A DNA stretch of 64,000 bases from Phycisphaerales bacterium (lineage in GTDB: Bacteria > Planctomycetota > Phycisphaerae > Phycisphaerales > UBA1924), in assembly GCA_029260555.1 (NCBI GenBank), contig JAJDCZ010000003.1, positions 124,001 through 188,000 on the forward strand, written 5' to 3'. The notes under the pieces are model-generated. The model made no database searches. It was not told the DNA's origin and saw only the letters and a program-made list of their open reading frames with translations. Positions within the stretch are counted from its first letter, which is position 1. Each line of letters opens with the position of its first letter. This document shows positions 17,740 to 26,675 of the stretch, one piece after another. The position numbers and the translations under genes are program-made.

Positions 17740-18405
17740 GCTGCGGGTTGAAAACTTTACAGGTTCGGGCTGATGTAAAAATGGGGAAGATCAGGGGTCA
17801 GAGGGAAGAAAATGGTGGTTGAAGCGGGTTTAAATTGGCCAATGTTGCGCAACAGCTTGTCTATTTTCACATTTTTGCGTTTAATGTGATTTTACGCGTA
17901 TGCCAGTAGATTTATCTAACCCACTTTAGTCCCATAAGATACAGTCGCATGCGGGATCTTGGTGTGGGCCCAGGGTACGCGAACACCAGAAATATGGTCT
18001 TTTTGAGAAAATTGCCACCAATACCCCTTGCATGAGATGGAGAATCGGGTATATTGCAGTAAGTGGAGGTCTGTATCGCGGCGTGAAGCCTTGTTTCTGA
18101 AGTGCATGGAAGTGCAAAGGGACGGGGCGAGCCAGGAGCGATTGGGTTTCTGAGGTGAGATTTGTTTCAACGATATCGTTGAAGAGGGAGAAGCATCAGC
18201 GAAGCAAGGTCATCGGTTCTTGCCAGAGTGTAAGGCTTGGGTGATTGTGTTGAGTTGATTGCTGGGTGTTGGATTTCGTGATGCGGGGCTGGCAAGTTTG
18301 AGTGCCTCATCTGCGTCGTTTTAGTTTACCTGTTGCAGTCCCCGGTGTAGGGGAAAGTTTCAAAGTGTTCAAAGTGGTTTTTAGTTTTCATGAGGAGTTT
18401 TTAAT
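17740..18405. other. Intergenic region upstream of the dockerin-type protein gene
   Basis: 666 bp, AT-richer near 17850-17930. Minus-strand open frames at 17916-18170 look spurious (no motif, poor start). A small hairpin (TCCCC...GGGGA) lies at about 18337-18355. The 3' end has GAGGA before the ATG at 18406. I see no RNA gene or convincing promoter. Confidence 0.5.
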
Positions 18406-19554
18406 ATGAAGAGCACCAGTATGGTCCTCGCTCTGGCCGCCGGTTCGACTATTGCAGTCGGCGCAATGGCTGCAGAGCCTCAGCTTGCAACTGGCCTTGC
18501 CAAGGTCGGTTCCGTTGGTCACATGTACATCAACATGCGTACCGGCGAGCGTATCGTTACCACAGGTCAAGTTGACCGCGCCCTGAGCAACACGGTGTGG
18601 AACAACATGGACAACACCAACAATGGTAACTTCTTCTGGGGCATGGATAATGCCACCAATGCGTTCCCCGATGGCACGCCTGGTCCCCGCGTTGGTTCAG
18701 AAGCTCTGGACTGGGGCGATATCGGCCGTCACCTGACAGCCCCCGCAACAGCCTCAGTGGTTGACTGCTACCGCGTTTCTTACGCCACGGGCGTGATCGG
18801 TGGCGGCGTGAGCATCACCGACCCCGTGGTCGGTTTCAGCATCATCAATGCCTGGTACGACGATGAATCCGGCTTTAGCGATACTACCTTTACGGTTGCT
18901 CAGGCTATTCAGATTCTCGACATCCCCGGCGGCGACCCCCTGCTTCCCCCCGGCAACTTTGCTGGCTGGATTCTGACGGTCGACCTGGCTGGCACCAGCC
19001 TGGTGTTCACCCTTGACGGTGCTGACGAAGATCTGGGCGGAACCCATGACTTTGGTTTCTCCTATGGCTTTGAGCAGAATCAGGTTCAGGCTCTGGGTAC
19101 AACCGGCCCGTTCCTCATCCTTCCCGGTGAGACCGGTCCTGAAGGCCTCGGCTTCCCCACCGGTGGTGCTTTGACTTCAACATCTTATGGTGTTGAGGAT
19201 GTGTTTGACTGGTTCCGTGCAGGTCCTGCCAATGGCGGTCCCTTGCATGACAACCTGACAATGCAGGGCTCATTCTTCTTTGGTGGCTGGATCCCGGGCA
19301 TTCCCGTGACCGACCCCTTGTTCACCCCGTACGCCTCCTGGGGCATGGAACTGTTCTCACCCGGTGGTGCACCTGTCTGTCCAGCAGACTGCAATGGTGA
19401 CGGCGTTGTCGATGTGCTTGACTTCTTCGCGTTCGTCGGTGCGTTCGCTGGTGGCGTGGCCACCACACCGTGCCCGGACAACAACGGCGACGGCGTTGTC
19501 GATGTGCTCGACTTCTTCGCGTTCGTCGGTCAGTTCGCAGCTGGTTGCCCATAA
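18406..19554 (+). CDS. Secreted protein with C-terminal GC-type dockerin module
   Basis: 382 aa; the start is supported by GAGGA before ATG 18406. A signal peptide ends near AMAA (residue ~23). The middle ~300 residues are beta-rich and of unknown function. Residues ~325-382 form a Cys-bracketed pair of EF-hand loops: CPADCNGDGVVDVLDFFAF and PDNNGDGVVDVLDFFAF, ending GCP. This matches the GC-type dockerin anchor common in Phycisphaerales; true dockerins bind cohesins in a Ca2+-dependent way, but the partner in these organisms is not known to me. The two EF-hand units are nearly identical at the DNA level (19393-19450 and 19486-19531). Monocistronic, followed by a strong terminator. Confidence 0.85.
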   Translation: MKSTSMVLALAAGSTIAVGAMAAEPQLATGLAKVGSVGHMYINMRTGERIVTTGQVDRALSNTVWNNMDNTNNGNFFWGMDNATNAFPDGTPGPRVGSEALDWGDIGRHLTAPATASVVDCYRVSYATGVIGGGVSITDPVVGFSIINAWYDDESGFSDTTFTVAQAIQILDIPGGDPLLPPGNFAGWILTVDLAGTSLVFTLDGADEDLGGTHDFGFSYGFEQNQVQALGTTGPFLILPGETGPEGLGFPTGGALTSTSYGVEDVFDWFRAGPANGGPLHDNLTMQGSFFFGGWIPGIPVTDPLFTPYASWGMELFSPGGAPVCPADCNGDGVVDVLDFFAFVGAFAGGVATTPCPDNNGDGVVDVLDFFAFVGQFAAGCP

Positions 19555-19609
19555 TCCTGAAGTTGAAACCTGAAGCTCATCTGGGCTGAGGGATCATTCA
19601 TACAAAACC

Positions 19610-19648
19610 CAGCCCCCCGTGTTTTCGAACGCGGGGGGCTGTCTTTTT
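19610..19648 (+). terminator. Strong rho-independent terminator
   Basis: A 14-bp near-perfect stem (CAGCCCCCCGTGTT at 19610-19623 with AACGCGGGGGGCTG at 19628-19641) with a TTCG loop, followed by TCTTTTTGT. Confidence 0.95.
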
Positions 19649-19750
19649 GTATGATGTATTTGATGTGAGGTGGAGCTGCAACAGATGGCATGGTTCGATG
19701 TTGTGTAGCGTCCAATAAGGGTAAAAGCAAAAAAATAAAAGTGGAGCAGA

Positions 19751-19779
19751 TTGTCAATAATGTTGAGGGGGGCTATAAT
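19751..19779 (+). promoter_or_regulatory. Sigma70-type promoter of the octaheme cytochrome operon
   Basis: TTGTCA at 19751-19756, a 17-nt spacer and a perfect TATAAT at 19774-19779. It lies about 50 bp before the GTG start of the tetraheme cytochrome gene and downstream of a strong terminator, so it fits as the operon promoter. A loose palindrome (ATATCTGGACATAT) lies near 19795-19809 in the leader and could bind a regulator; this is speculative. Confidence 0.7.
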
Positions 19780-19829
19780 CCGACCTTAATAAGTATATCT
19801 GGACATATTTTTCCGTAAAGAGGCGAGTT

Positions 19830-20579
19830 GTGGAACACGAATCGGGACGGGTTGAACAAGAGCGGGGTAAGGATGCGGCTGGGGGGCGTGGTTCAGGTAT
19901 AGAGGCAGAGGAGAGGGTCAAGATTTTTGGCTGGCTGGTGGGCCCGGGGTTTGTACTTTTGGCGTTGGGGATGGTGTTTGGGCTGTCCAGCGGCGATGTG
20001 CCTTCAGCAGAATCGCCTTCGGTGAGTGCTACAGCTTTAGTGGCAGGTCCATTGCGCGAGTCGCTGAAGGATCCGCCCATGACGGAGATTGGCGGGATCG
20101 AGCAGCGGTGTATTTCGTGTCATCAGTTGTTTGAGTCATTGTGGGACGGTTCAAAGCCATTGCGTCAGCATATGGATGTGCAGATTAAGCATGGGGTTGA
20201 TGGCAGTTGCTATGGGTGTCATAGCCGGGAGAACCGTGAGAAGCTAGAGCTCAAGGGTGGGGAGCTGGTTTCGTTTACTGAGGTTGCCAGGCTTTGTGGC
20301 GAGTGTCATGGGCCGGTGCTTAGAGATTGGCAGCGTGGTACGCATGGCAAGACGCTGGGTTATTGGGATGCGAATTTAGGGGAGGTTCGTCGGTTAGGTT
20401 GTACGGAATGTCACGATCCACATTCGCCGGCGTATGAGGGGATAATCCCATTGCCCGGGCCTCACACATTGCGGATGGGTGAACGGCTCAATGAGCATGG
20501 GGGAGAGTCAAACAGGAATCCACTGCGATACTGGCAGGAGAATAAAGGGCACAAGGCTGAGTCTGGAGGATCGCACTGA
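19830..20579 (+). CDS. Membrane-anchored tetraheme cytochrome c
   Basis: 249 aa, GTG start. One transmembrane helix at ~33-52 anchors a periplasmic domain with four CxxCH heme sites: CISCH (94-98), CYGCH (127-131), CGECH (156-160) and CTECH (191-195). It is the first gene behind a good promoter and overlaps the ferredoxin gene by 1 nt (TGATG). Its place beside ferredoxin and NrfD-like subunits suggests it relays electrons between the quinone module and the octaheme enzyme. It is not a NapC/NirT type by motif layout; I do not recognise a named family. Confidence 0.85.
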   Translation: MEHESGRVEQERGKDAAGGRGSGIEAEERVKIFGWLVGPGFVLLALGMVFGLSSGDVPSAESPSVSATALVAGPLRESLKDPPMTEIGGIEQRCISCHQLFESLWDGSKPLRQHMDVQIKHGVDGSCYGCHSRENREKLELKGGELVSFTEVARLCGECHGPVLRDWQRGTHGKTLGYWDANLGEVRRLGCTECHDPHSPAYEGIIPLPGPHTLRMGERLNEHGGESNRNPLRYWQENKGHKAESGGSH

Positions 20580-21586
20580 TGTCTCATCGGATCTATGAGG
20601 GTCATGGAGACCCGGTTTGTGAAACAAGACCCGGGCTGACGCGGCGAAGTTTCTTGAGGCGTGGGGTTGGTACTGCGGGTGGTCTTGCTGCGGTTGCGGC
20701 GGCGTTAAGTCCACTTCGAGATTTTGATGCGAGTGAGATGTCAGTCGCGGGATTCTTGCAGAAGCACTACAAGGAGATGGATGCGCAGGAGATGGAGGCG
20801 GCGCTTGATCGGATCCGTGAGCAGGTTGAGGCGAGGTATGAGGTTCGGCCTGAGATTCGAGACATAAAACCGATGGACGGGGTGGAGTTTGTATATGCAT
20901 TGAACTTGAGCAGGTGCATTGGTTGCCGCAAGTGTGTGCATGCGTGTGTTGCAGAGAACAATCAGAGTCGTGACCCGGAGATTCAATACATACGAGTGAT
21001 CGAGATGCCTCGGGGGACAACGGATGTTGAGCATGGCGATCATCATTATGAGCGGGCGACGGTTCCGGATGAAGATCATTATTACATGCCGGTGCAGTGT
21101 CATCAGTGTGCTAATCCGCCATGTGTAAAGGTGTGCCCGGTGGAGGCGACCTGGTCTGAGCCTGACGGGATTGTGGTGATTGATTACGACTGGTGTATTG
21201 GGTGTCGCTATTGCGAGGCGGCGTGTCCTTATTGGGCCAGGCGATTCAACTTTACTACGCCGAAGATTCCCAAGGACAAGCTCAATCCGAACATGAGTTA
21301 TTTATCGAATCGGCCTCGGTCTCAGGGGGTGATGGAGAAGTGTCATTTTTGTTTGCATCGGACACGACAGGGGAAAATGCCAGCGTGTCTGGAGATTTGC
21401 CCGACGGGTTCGAGGAAGTTTGGCAATGTGCTTGATCCCAATAGCGAGGTTTCGCAGATTTTACGAACCAAGCGGGTGTTTGTGTTGAAGGAGCAGGTTG
21501 GTACGCTTCCAAGGTTCTTTTATTACTACGACGAGCGAGATCCTATCTCCGGGTACTCTGACGAGGCCAAAGGGGGCCAGGGATGA
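20579..21586 (+). CDS. Tat-exported four-cluster [4Fe-4S] ferredoxin subunit (DsrO/NrfC-like)
   Basis: 335 aa. The N-terminus has a twin-arginine signal (TRRSFLRRG at 21-29) and a hydrophobic Ala/Gly stretch, so the folded iron-sulphur protein goes to the periplasm. Cys groups for four cubane clusters are visible: CIGCRKCVHAC (113-123), CHQCANPPCVKVCP (174-187), CIGCRYCEAACP (206-217) and CHFCLHRTRQGKMPACLEICP (255-275). This is the standard DmsB/PsrB/DsrO arrangement that partners NrfD-type membrane proteins. It overlaps the next gene by 4 bp (ATGA), so a stable two-subunit module is likely. Confidence 0.93.
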   Translation: MSHRIYEGHGDPVCETRPGLTRRSFLRRGVGTAGGLAAVAAALSPLRDFDASEMSVAGFLQKHYKEMDAQEMEAALDRIREQVEARYEVRPEIRDIKPMDGVEFVYALNLSRCIGCRKCVHACVAENNQSRDPEIQYIRVIEMPRGTTDVEHGDHHYERATVPDEDHYYMPVQCHQCANPPCVKVCPVEATWSEPDGIVVIDYDWCIGCRYCEAACPYWARRFNFTTPKIPKDKLNPNMSYLSNRPRSQGVMEKCHFCLHRTRQGKMPACLEICPTGSRKFGNVLDPNSEVSQILRTKRVFVLKEQVGTLPRFFYYYDERDPISGYSDEAKGGQG

Positions 21587-22848
21587 AAGAGTACGGCCGA
21601 TTTCTATTCCGGTGCTTCAGGTTGAGTTTTCACGGCGACTGGCGTTATTACACATGGATGTTCCTGCTTACTGCGGTGGCTTTGCTGGGGCTGAACGCAT
21701 ATGCCAAGCAGTTTGTGCATGGCCTGGCGACGACTGGCATGACGGATCAGGTGTCATGGGGATTGTATATTGCAAACTTCACCTATCTGGTGGGCGTGGC
21801 GGCAGCGGCGGTCATGCTGGTGATACCGGTGTATATCTACAAGAACGAAGAGTTGCACGACCTGGTGATATTTGGTGAACTTCTGGCGGTGGCAGCGATC
21901 GTCATGTGCCTTTTGTTTGTGACGGTGGACATGGGTCGCCCGGATCGGTTCGTGCATTTGTTTTTGCGGTTTAACTTTCCCATATCAATGCTGACATGGG
22001 ATGTGCTGGTGTTGAACGGGTATCTGTTGCTGAACATGCATATTTGCGGGTATCTGATCTATTGTGCATATTGCAGGCGGACACCGGCCAAGTGGTTTTA
22101 CATTCCATTTGTGTTTGTAGCAATTGTCTGGGCGCTGAGTATTCATACAGTGACAGCGTTTTTGTATTCAGGCTTGGGTGGTCGGCCGTTCTGGAACTCG
22201 GCGGTGATTGCACCGCGGTTTATTGCATCAGCGTTTGCTGCGGGACCTGCGTTGATCATATTGACGCTACAGGTCTTGCGGTGGGCAACGCCTTATCCGG
22301 TGCCTGACAAGGCGATCAATACGCTGAAATCGATTGTGACGGTTGCTTTGAGCATCAACATGTTTTTGCTGATCTCTGAAGTGTTTACGGAGTTTTACAC
22401 ACAATCTTCGCATGTGGTATCGGCGCAATATTTGTTCTTTGGGTTGAAGGGGTATCACGCGCTGGTGCCTTGGATCTGGACAGCGGTGGGGTTGAATGTA
22501 TTGGCATTGGCGGTGCTGTTTACGCCATTGAATCGCCGGTTGATGTTTTTGAACATTGCTTGCGTGGCGTTGATTATTGGCATCTGGATTGAGAAGGGGA
22601 TGGGTTTGATTGTGCCGGCATTTATACCTACGCCTCTGGGTGAGATTGTTGAATATGTCCCGACGATGAATGAGATTCTTATCAGCCTGGGAATATGGGC
22701 TTTTGGTTTGTTGATCTACACGATATTCGTGCGGATAACGGTTCCTGTGCTGATGGGGGAAATTGCGATAGATACGGTATATCCCCTGGGCTCTGCCAAG
22801 CGTGTAGCACCGCAGCCCAGTGAGACGAAAGGAAAATATGATGCGTAG
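21583..22848 (+). CDS. NrfD/DsrP-like polytopic membrane subunit
   Basis: 421 aa with about ten hydrophobic helices and no heme motif. The sequence follows the NrfD/PsrC/DsrP superfamily: WGLYIANFTYLVGVAAAAVM near the start, VDMGRPDRF in the middle, PISMLTWDVLVLNGYLLLN and IHTVTAFLYSGLGGRPFWNSAVIAPRF. These proteins hold a quinone site and exchange electrons with a periplasmic ferredoxin subunit. Coupled at both ends: ATGA with the ferredoxin gene, and an 11-bp overlap with the octaheme gene. The reaction direction (quinol oxidation or quinone reduction) cannot be read from sequence. Confidence 0.93.
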   Translation: MKEYGRFLFRCFRLSFHGDWRYYTWMFLLTAVALLGLNAYAKQFVHGLATTGMTDQVSWGLYIANFTYLVGVAAAAVMLVIPVYIYKNEELHDLVIFGELLAVAAIVMCLLFVTVDMGRPDRFVHLFLRFNFPISMLTWDVLVLNGYLLLNMHICGYLIYCAYCRRTPAKWFYIPFVFVAIVWALSIHTVTAFLYSGLGGRPFWNSAVIAPRFIASAFAAGPALIILTLQVLRWATPYPVPDKAINTLKSIVTVALSINMFLLISEVFTEFYTQSSHVVSAQYLFFGLKGYHALVPWIWTAVGLNVLALAVLFTPLNRRLMFLNIACVALIIGIWIEKGMGLIVPAFIPTPLGEIVEYVPTMNEILISLGIWAFGLLIYTIFVRITVPVLMGEIAIDTVYPLGSAKRVAPQPSETKGKYDA

Positions 22849-24289
22849 GCATGCTGTTGTGATGATGTGCGGAGTTGTGATGTCTTTGTTGGCACCAGCG
22901 GCACTGGGGCAGGCGATTGGTCTTAGAGAGATCAGTGATGCAACGAAAGAGTGCATTGACTGTCACAAGAAGTCATCTCGAGGAATTTACCAGCAATGGG
23001 GTGATTCCAAACACTTTCGAGCCAATGTTGGTTGTTTTGAATGCCATACTGCACAGCGTGATGAGCCTGATGCATTTAAACATTATGGCCAGACGATTGC
23101 AATTCTTGTGACACCTGGTGATTGTGCGCGTTGTCACTCCAAGGAAGTTGAAGAGTTTGCAGGTTCGCACCATTCCAAGGCGGGTCGCATTCTTGGATCG
23201 CTGGACAATGTGCTGGCGGAAGTGGTCGAAGGCAACAAAGGTATGAAGACCATGGGCTTTCCTGGTGGCGTGTCAGCGGCAGCGGTTAATGGCTGCTGGC
23301 AGTGCCATGGATCACAGGTGAAGGTACTTGCTGGTGGGAAGCTGGACCCAGCGACATATCCCAACAGCGGGATTGGTCGGATTAATCCTGACGGGACAGA
23401 AGGCTCGTGCAACGCGTGTCATACAAGGCATGATTTTTCGGTTGCGCAGGCGCGTCATCCTGATACCTGCGGTAAGTGCCACCTTGGACCTGATCATCCT
23501 CAGAAGGAGATTTATGAGGAATCCAAGCATGGTATTAACTTTTTCTCAAAGATCGACAAGATGAATCTTGATAGCCCCAAGTGGGTTGTTGGTGAAGATT
23601 ACTGGGCAGCACCGACTTGCGCGACTTGCCATATGTCAGCCACGCCTCAGCAGGATGTGACGCATGATGTAGGGATGCGTATCAGCTGGAACAATCGGCC
23701 TGTCATGTCGATCAGGCCTGAGGTATCAGATGCGAAGATGGGGCTGCCGGGTGCGGATGTGCCTTGGCAGGTTCGGCGTGAGAACATGCGTGATGTGTGT
23801 CTTAACTGCCACGAGGAGCAGTGGGTTGACAACTTCTATGTTCAGTACGATGCTTTGATTGAGCTTTACAATACGAAGTTTGCTGCTCCGGGCAAGGCTT
23901 TGATGGCAGCAGCCAAGCCGTTGCGCAAGCAGGTAGCATTTGGCAACAAGATCGACTGGGTCTGGTTTGAGTTGTGGCATCACGAGGGGCGGCGTGCGCG
24001 TCATGGTGCTGCGATGATGGCTCCGGATTACACGCACTGGCATGGAACATATGAGATTGCCCAGACATTTTATACAGAGTTTGTTCCAGAGCTGGAAGAG
24101 TTGATTGAGAAAGGGCGTGAATCGGGCGAGTCTGCTCAGATCGAGGCTGCCGAGAAGCTCGAGTCACTGCTGCATGAAGTGTTGAACTCTGATGATCACA
24201 AGTGGTTTGTCGGAAAGATGGACCCAGCAGAGGCTGCGGCTCGCAAGAAGGCTGCCAGTGAGTTCAAGAATCGTTACAAAGGGAAGTAA
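22838..24289 (+). CDS. Octaheme cytochrome c of the hydroxylamine oxidoreductase family
   Basis: 483 aa from ATG 22838 (AAAGGA 5-6 nt upstream; ATG 22841 is equally possible). A signal peptide (~1-25, ALGQA) directs it to the periplasm. Eight CxxCH sites: 39, 66, 96, 153, 191, 211, 261 and 321. The C-terminal helical part contains FELWHHEGRRARHGAAMM and PDYTHWHG, characteristic of HAO-family octaheme proteins. Classical HAO oxidises hydroxylamine and has a Tyr crosslinked to the heme 4 (P460) of a neighbouring subunit; reductive relatives lack it and reduce nitrite or hydroxylamine. Whether Tyr398 or Tyr405 here corresponds to that Tyr needs alignment. Co-operonic quinone-module genes fit either direction; I lean to a reductive role. 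Confidence 0.9.
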   Translation: MMRRHAVVMMCGVVMSLLAPAALGQAIGLREISDATKECIDCHKKSSRGIYQQWGDSKHFRANVGCFECHTAQRDEPDAFKHYGQTIAILVTPGDCARCHSKEVEEFAGSHHSKAGRILGSLDNVLAEVVEGNKGMKTMGFPGGVSAAAVNGCWQCHGSQVKVLAGGKLDPATYPNSGIGRINPDGTEGSCNACHTRHDFSVAQARHPDTCGKCHLGPDHPQKEIYEESKHGINFFSKIDKMNLDSPKWVVGEDYWAAPTCATCHMSATPQQDVTHDVGMRISWNNRPVMSIRPEVSDAKMGLPGADVPWQVRRENMRDVCLNCHEEQWVDNFYVQYDALIELYNTKFAAPGKALMAAAKPLRKQVAFGNKIDWVWFELWHHEGRRARHGAAMMAPDYTHWHGTYEIAQTFYTEFVPELEELIEKGRESGESAQIEAAEKLESLLHEVLNSDDHKWFVGKMDPAEAAARKKAASEFKNRYKGK

Positions 24290-24346
24290 TCTTTTCTATG
24301 GAGGTTGGAGCCCGGCTCAGGCTGATTCTGGGTCGGGTAGATCGCC

Positions 24347-24811
24347 ATGGAAGGCAAGGTTGTGGAAAGAAAGCTTACAGAACAAGATGGCAAGTTGGCA
24401 TTGCGAGATCATGTGATCGCAAAGGCTGCTGCTGCAAGGCTGGATCGCGGCATGTATATCGACGCTGAGGCGATCATCAAATTGCTGGATGATCGCGAGG
24501 CAGTGCGATATCCGACGGGTGTTCGTTTTGATGCTGAGCCTCTGGAGTCTGGAGAGTTTGCGTGGTTGATGCCTCTGGGTGATACACCTGCAGAAGGATT
24601 CTGTTTGTTTATTCATCCCTGGTTTGAGACTCAGCCTGATGCATGGCCATTGATCATTCCATATTACATTCCATGTGTCAATTATGGAGAGATTGTTTCT
24701 GAGGAAGAGTGTGAGTTTTATGGGGCCTCTCTTTTGGGGCTTGAACGAGAAAATTATTACCAAGCTTTGTGTGAACTTGCAGACAGCATACCGGATGTAT
24801 CCGATATATAA
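24347..24811 (+). CDS. Small soluble protein of unknown function in the octaheme operon
   Basis: 154 aa from ATG 24347, with no strong Shine-Dalgarno site. No signal peptide, membrane helix or heme motif. The sequence is acidic, with an N-terminal helical part (DHVIAKAAAARLDRGMYIDAEAIIKLLDD) and a hydrophobic middle (FAWLMPLGDT, FCLFIHPWFE, WPLIIPYYIPCVNYGEIV). I do not recognise the family. It lies 57 bp after the octaheme gene with no terminator between, so it is probably co-transcribed. A cytoplasmic assembly or accessory role is conceivable but not shown. Confidence 0.65.
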   Translation: MEGKVVERKLTEQDGKLALRDHVIAKAAAARLDRGMYIDAEAIIKLLDDREAVRYPTGVRFDAEPLESGEFAWLMPLGDTPAEGFCLFIHPWFETQPDAWPLIIPYYIPCVNYGEIVSEEECEFYGASLLGLERENYYQALCELADSIPDVSDI

Positions 24812-25076
24812 GAGTATGTTATAGATAAAACAGGCGCGGTGATGTGTATTGCTGCGTGAGAGAAAGACATTCTGGGTGTATTTATATACGGGCTTTGCTG
24901 AACGAACAGGTGTTCAGCATGGACTTGGTGCTGTTTGTATGGATATTTGAGAGGGAAGAAGAGAGTGGTGTGAGTTCTGTTGAGTCAGTATGTGAGAAAT
25001 CAGGAAGCAGATTCGTGGGTGAAATCGGTTGTTCCGGCGGAGATCCACGAGCATCAAAAGAAGATTGGAGCAAGTG

Positions 25077-26570
25077 ATGTCACGCATAGAAAAACAGACC
25101 ATTGATACACAGCATTGTGTACTATCAGAAAGATCAAGGGGGCATTTTGCCGGCACTTGTCTGATGGTGTCTACAGCCGTGGCGGTTCTGTTTTCATCCA
25201 GTGTCGCCCACGCACTGCCTGTGGGGGATGACAATGTCAGACCCAAGTACAAGCTTCTCAGGTATGAAGAAAACTGGTCGAACTTTGATGGATCGGCTGG
25301 GGATGATTACTGGGATCCGATCAAGCATGTGGATCTTAACGATGACGGGTCATACTGGGTGGGGTTTGGCGGCGAGATGCGTTTTCGTGGCGAAGCATGG
25401 GAGAACTTTGGTTTTTCCGATGCACCAAGCCGGGATGATTCGTTTGCGCTTGCAAGACTATTGATTTATAGTGATTTTCACTTTGGTGATCGGTTGAGAT
25501 TCTACTTCGAGGGCAAGAGTGCTCTATCCAGCGATCGTGATTTACCTGGCGGTAAGCGTGGGTTGGATGAGGACACGCTTGATCTGCAAAATGGCTTTGC
25601 TGAATACACCTTTGACATTAAGGATGATATGACACTGACGGCGCGTCTTGGCCGCCAGGAGTTGAGCTTTGGAAAGCAGCGGCTGGTGAGTCCATTGCCC
25701 TGGGCCAACACCAAGCGGACATGGGATGCTGCGAAGTTGATTTTGCGTTTTGATCGTTGGCGCATCGATGGCTTTGCCAGTCGGTATGCTGCGGTGCAGA
25801 AGCATCAGTTTAATGACTGGAGGCCTGGGCCGAATTTTTATGGCGTGTATGCAGCGGGTAAGGTTGGTCCCAAGGATAAACCTTATGATCTGGATTTGTA
25901 CTGGTTGGGGCTTGATAAAAGAATGGGAGCGTTCAACGGGAGTGCTGGCGAGGAAGATCGCCATACGATCGGAGCACGCTTCGGGGGCAAGATTGCAGAA
26001 TCAAATTTCGATTTTGATCTGGAAGGGGCATATCAGTTTGGTGAAGTAGGGAGTGCGGATATCAGTGCTTTTGCCTTTGCCAGCCAGGTGGGGTATACCT
26101 TTACGGACCCTGACTGGAAACCCCGTCTTTATGTCGGGTTTGACTACGCCAGTGGTGATGACAAAGCTGGCGATGGAGATGTCGGAACATTCAACCAGTT
26201 ATTCCCGCTGGGTCATGCATACTACGGGTATATGGATTTTGTGGGTCGGCAGAACAGTGTAGATTTGTCAACAGGTATTTCATTCAAGCCTCACAAGAAA
26301 ATTAAAGTTAAGGCTGATGGACATTTCTTCTGGCGAGCAGATACTGATGATGCAATGTACCACGCGGGCGGGGGTGTGGTTCGTGCAGGTGCACTGAGTA
26401 ATGAATCTGAGGTCGGCCAGGAGCTGGATATAACGGTGGCGTACAAGGTTGATCAGCATATGTCAGTTGTTGGTGGCTACAGCCATTTCTTTGCGGGTGA
26501 TTTCCTCAAGGAATCAGGCACGAACGCAGATATGGACTGGTTTTACTTCCAGGTGTTGTACAAGTTCTGA
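25077..26570 (+). CDS. Alginate-export (AlgE-like) family outer-membrane porin
   Basis: 497 aa; ATG 25077 is preceded by GGAG at 6 nt. A TTG at 25029 is an in-frame alternative. The signal peptide cleaves near VAHA-L (residue 46). The mature part is rich in alternating aromatic beta-strands: MRFRGEAWENFGF, LRFYFEGKSAL, ARLGRQELSFGKQRLVSPLPW, RWRIDGFASRY, ending with a terminal Phe (VLYKF), the usual outer-membrane barrel signature. The fold matches the Alginate_exp domain, whose members are often anion-selective general porins. Next to an octaheme N-oxide-type enzyme it could admit nitrite or nitrate; that is inference. Confidence 0.8.
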   Translation: MSRIEKQTIDTQHCVLSERSRGHFAGTCLMVSTAVAVLFSSSVAHALPVGDDNVRPKYKLLRYEENWSNFDGSAGDDYWDPIKHVDLNDDGSYWVGFGGEMRFRGEAWENFGFSDAPSRDDSFALARLLIYSDFHFGDRLRFYFEGKSALSSDRDLPGGKRGLDEDTLDLQNGFAEYTFDIKDDMTLTARLGRQELSFGKQRLVSPLPWANTKRTWDAAKLILRFDRWRIDGFASRYAAVQKHQFNDWRPGPNFYGVYAAGKVGPKDKPYDLDLYWLGLDKRMGAFNGSAGEEDRHTIGARFGGKIAESNFDFDLEGAYQFGEVGSADISAFAFASQVGYTFTDPDWKPRLYVGFDYASGDDKAGDGDVGTFNQLFPLGHAYYGYMDFVGRQNSVDLSTGISFKPHKKIKVKADGHFFWRADTDDAMYHAGGGVVRAGALSNESEVGQELDITVAYKVDQHMSVVGGYSHFFAGDFLKESGTNADMDWFYFQVLYKF

Positions 26571-26603
26571 GCTTGTGTCAGGCTGATATTTGAGTTAGAA
26601 AAT

Positions 26604-26638
26604 ACGCCCAGGCAAAAGGAGTAGCCTGGGCGTTTTTA
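26604..26638 (+). terminator. Terminator between porin and convergent cytochrome gene
   Basis: Perfect 10-bp stem ACGCCCAGGC (26604-26613) / GCCTGGGCGT (26624-26633), then TTTTT. It ends the octaheme operon. Confidence 0.92.
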
Positions 26639-26675
26639 TAAATACTTGGAAAAAACAAGTAGATCGTGCAGCGTG

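Noticed and set aside
17916-18170. Minus-strand open frames in the carA/dockerin gap
   Set aside because: No family resemblance, no Shine-Dalgarno site and mutually overlapping frames; likely chance.
24844-25077. 77-codon frame before the porin gene
   Set aside because: Non-ATG start, no motif, and the porin has a better-supported start right after it.
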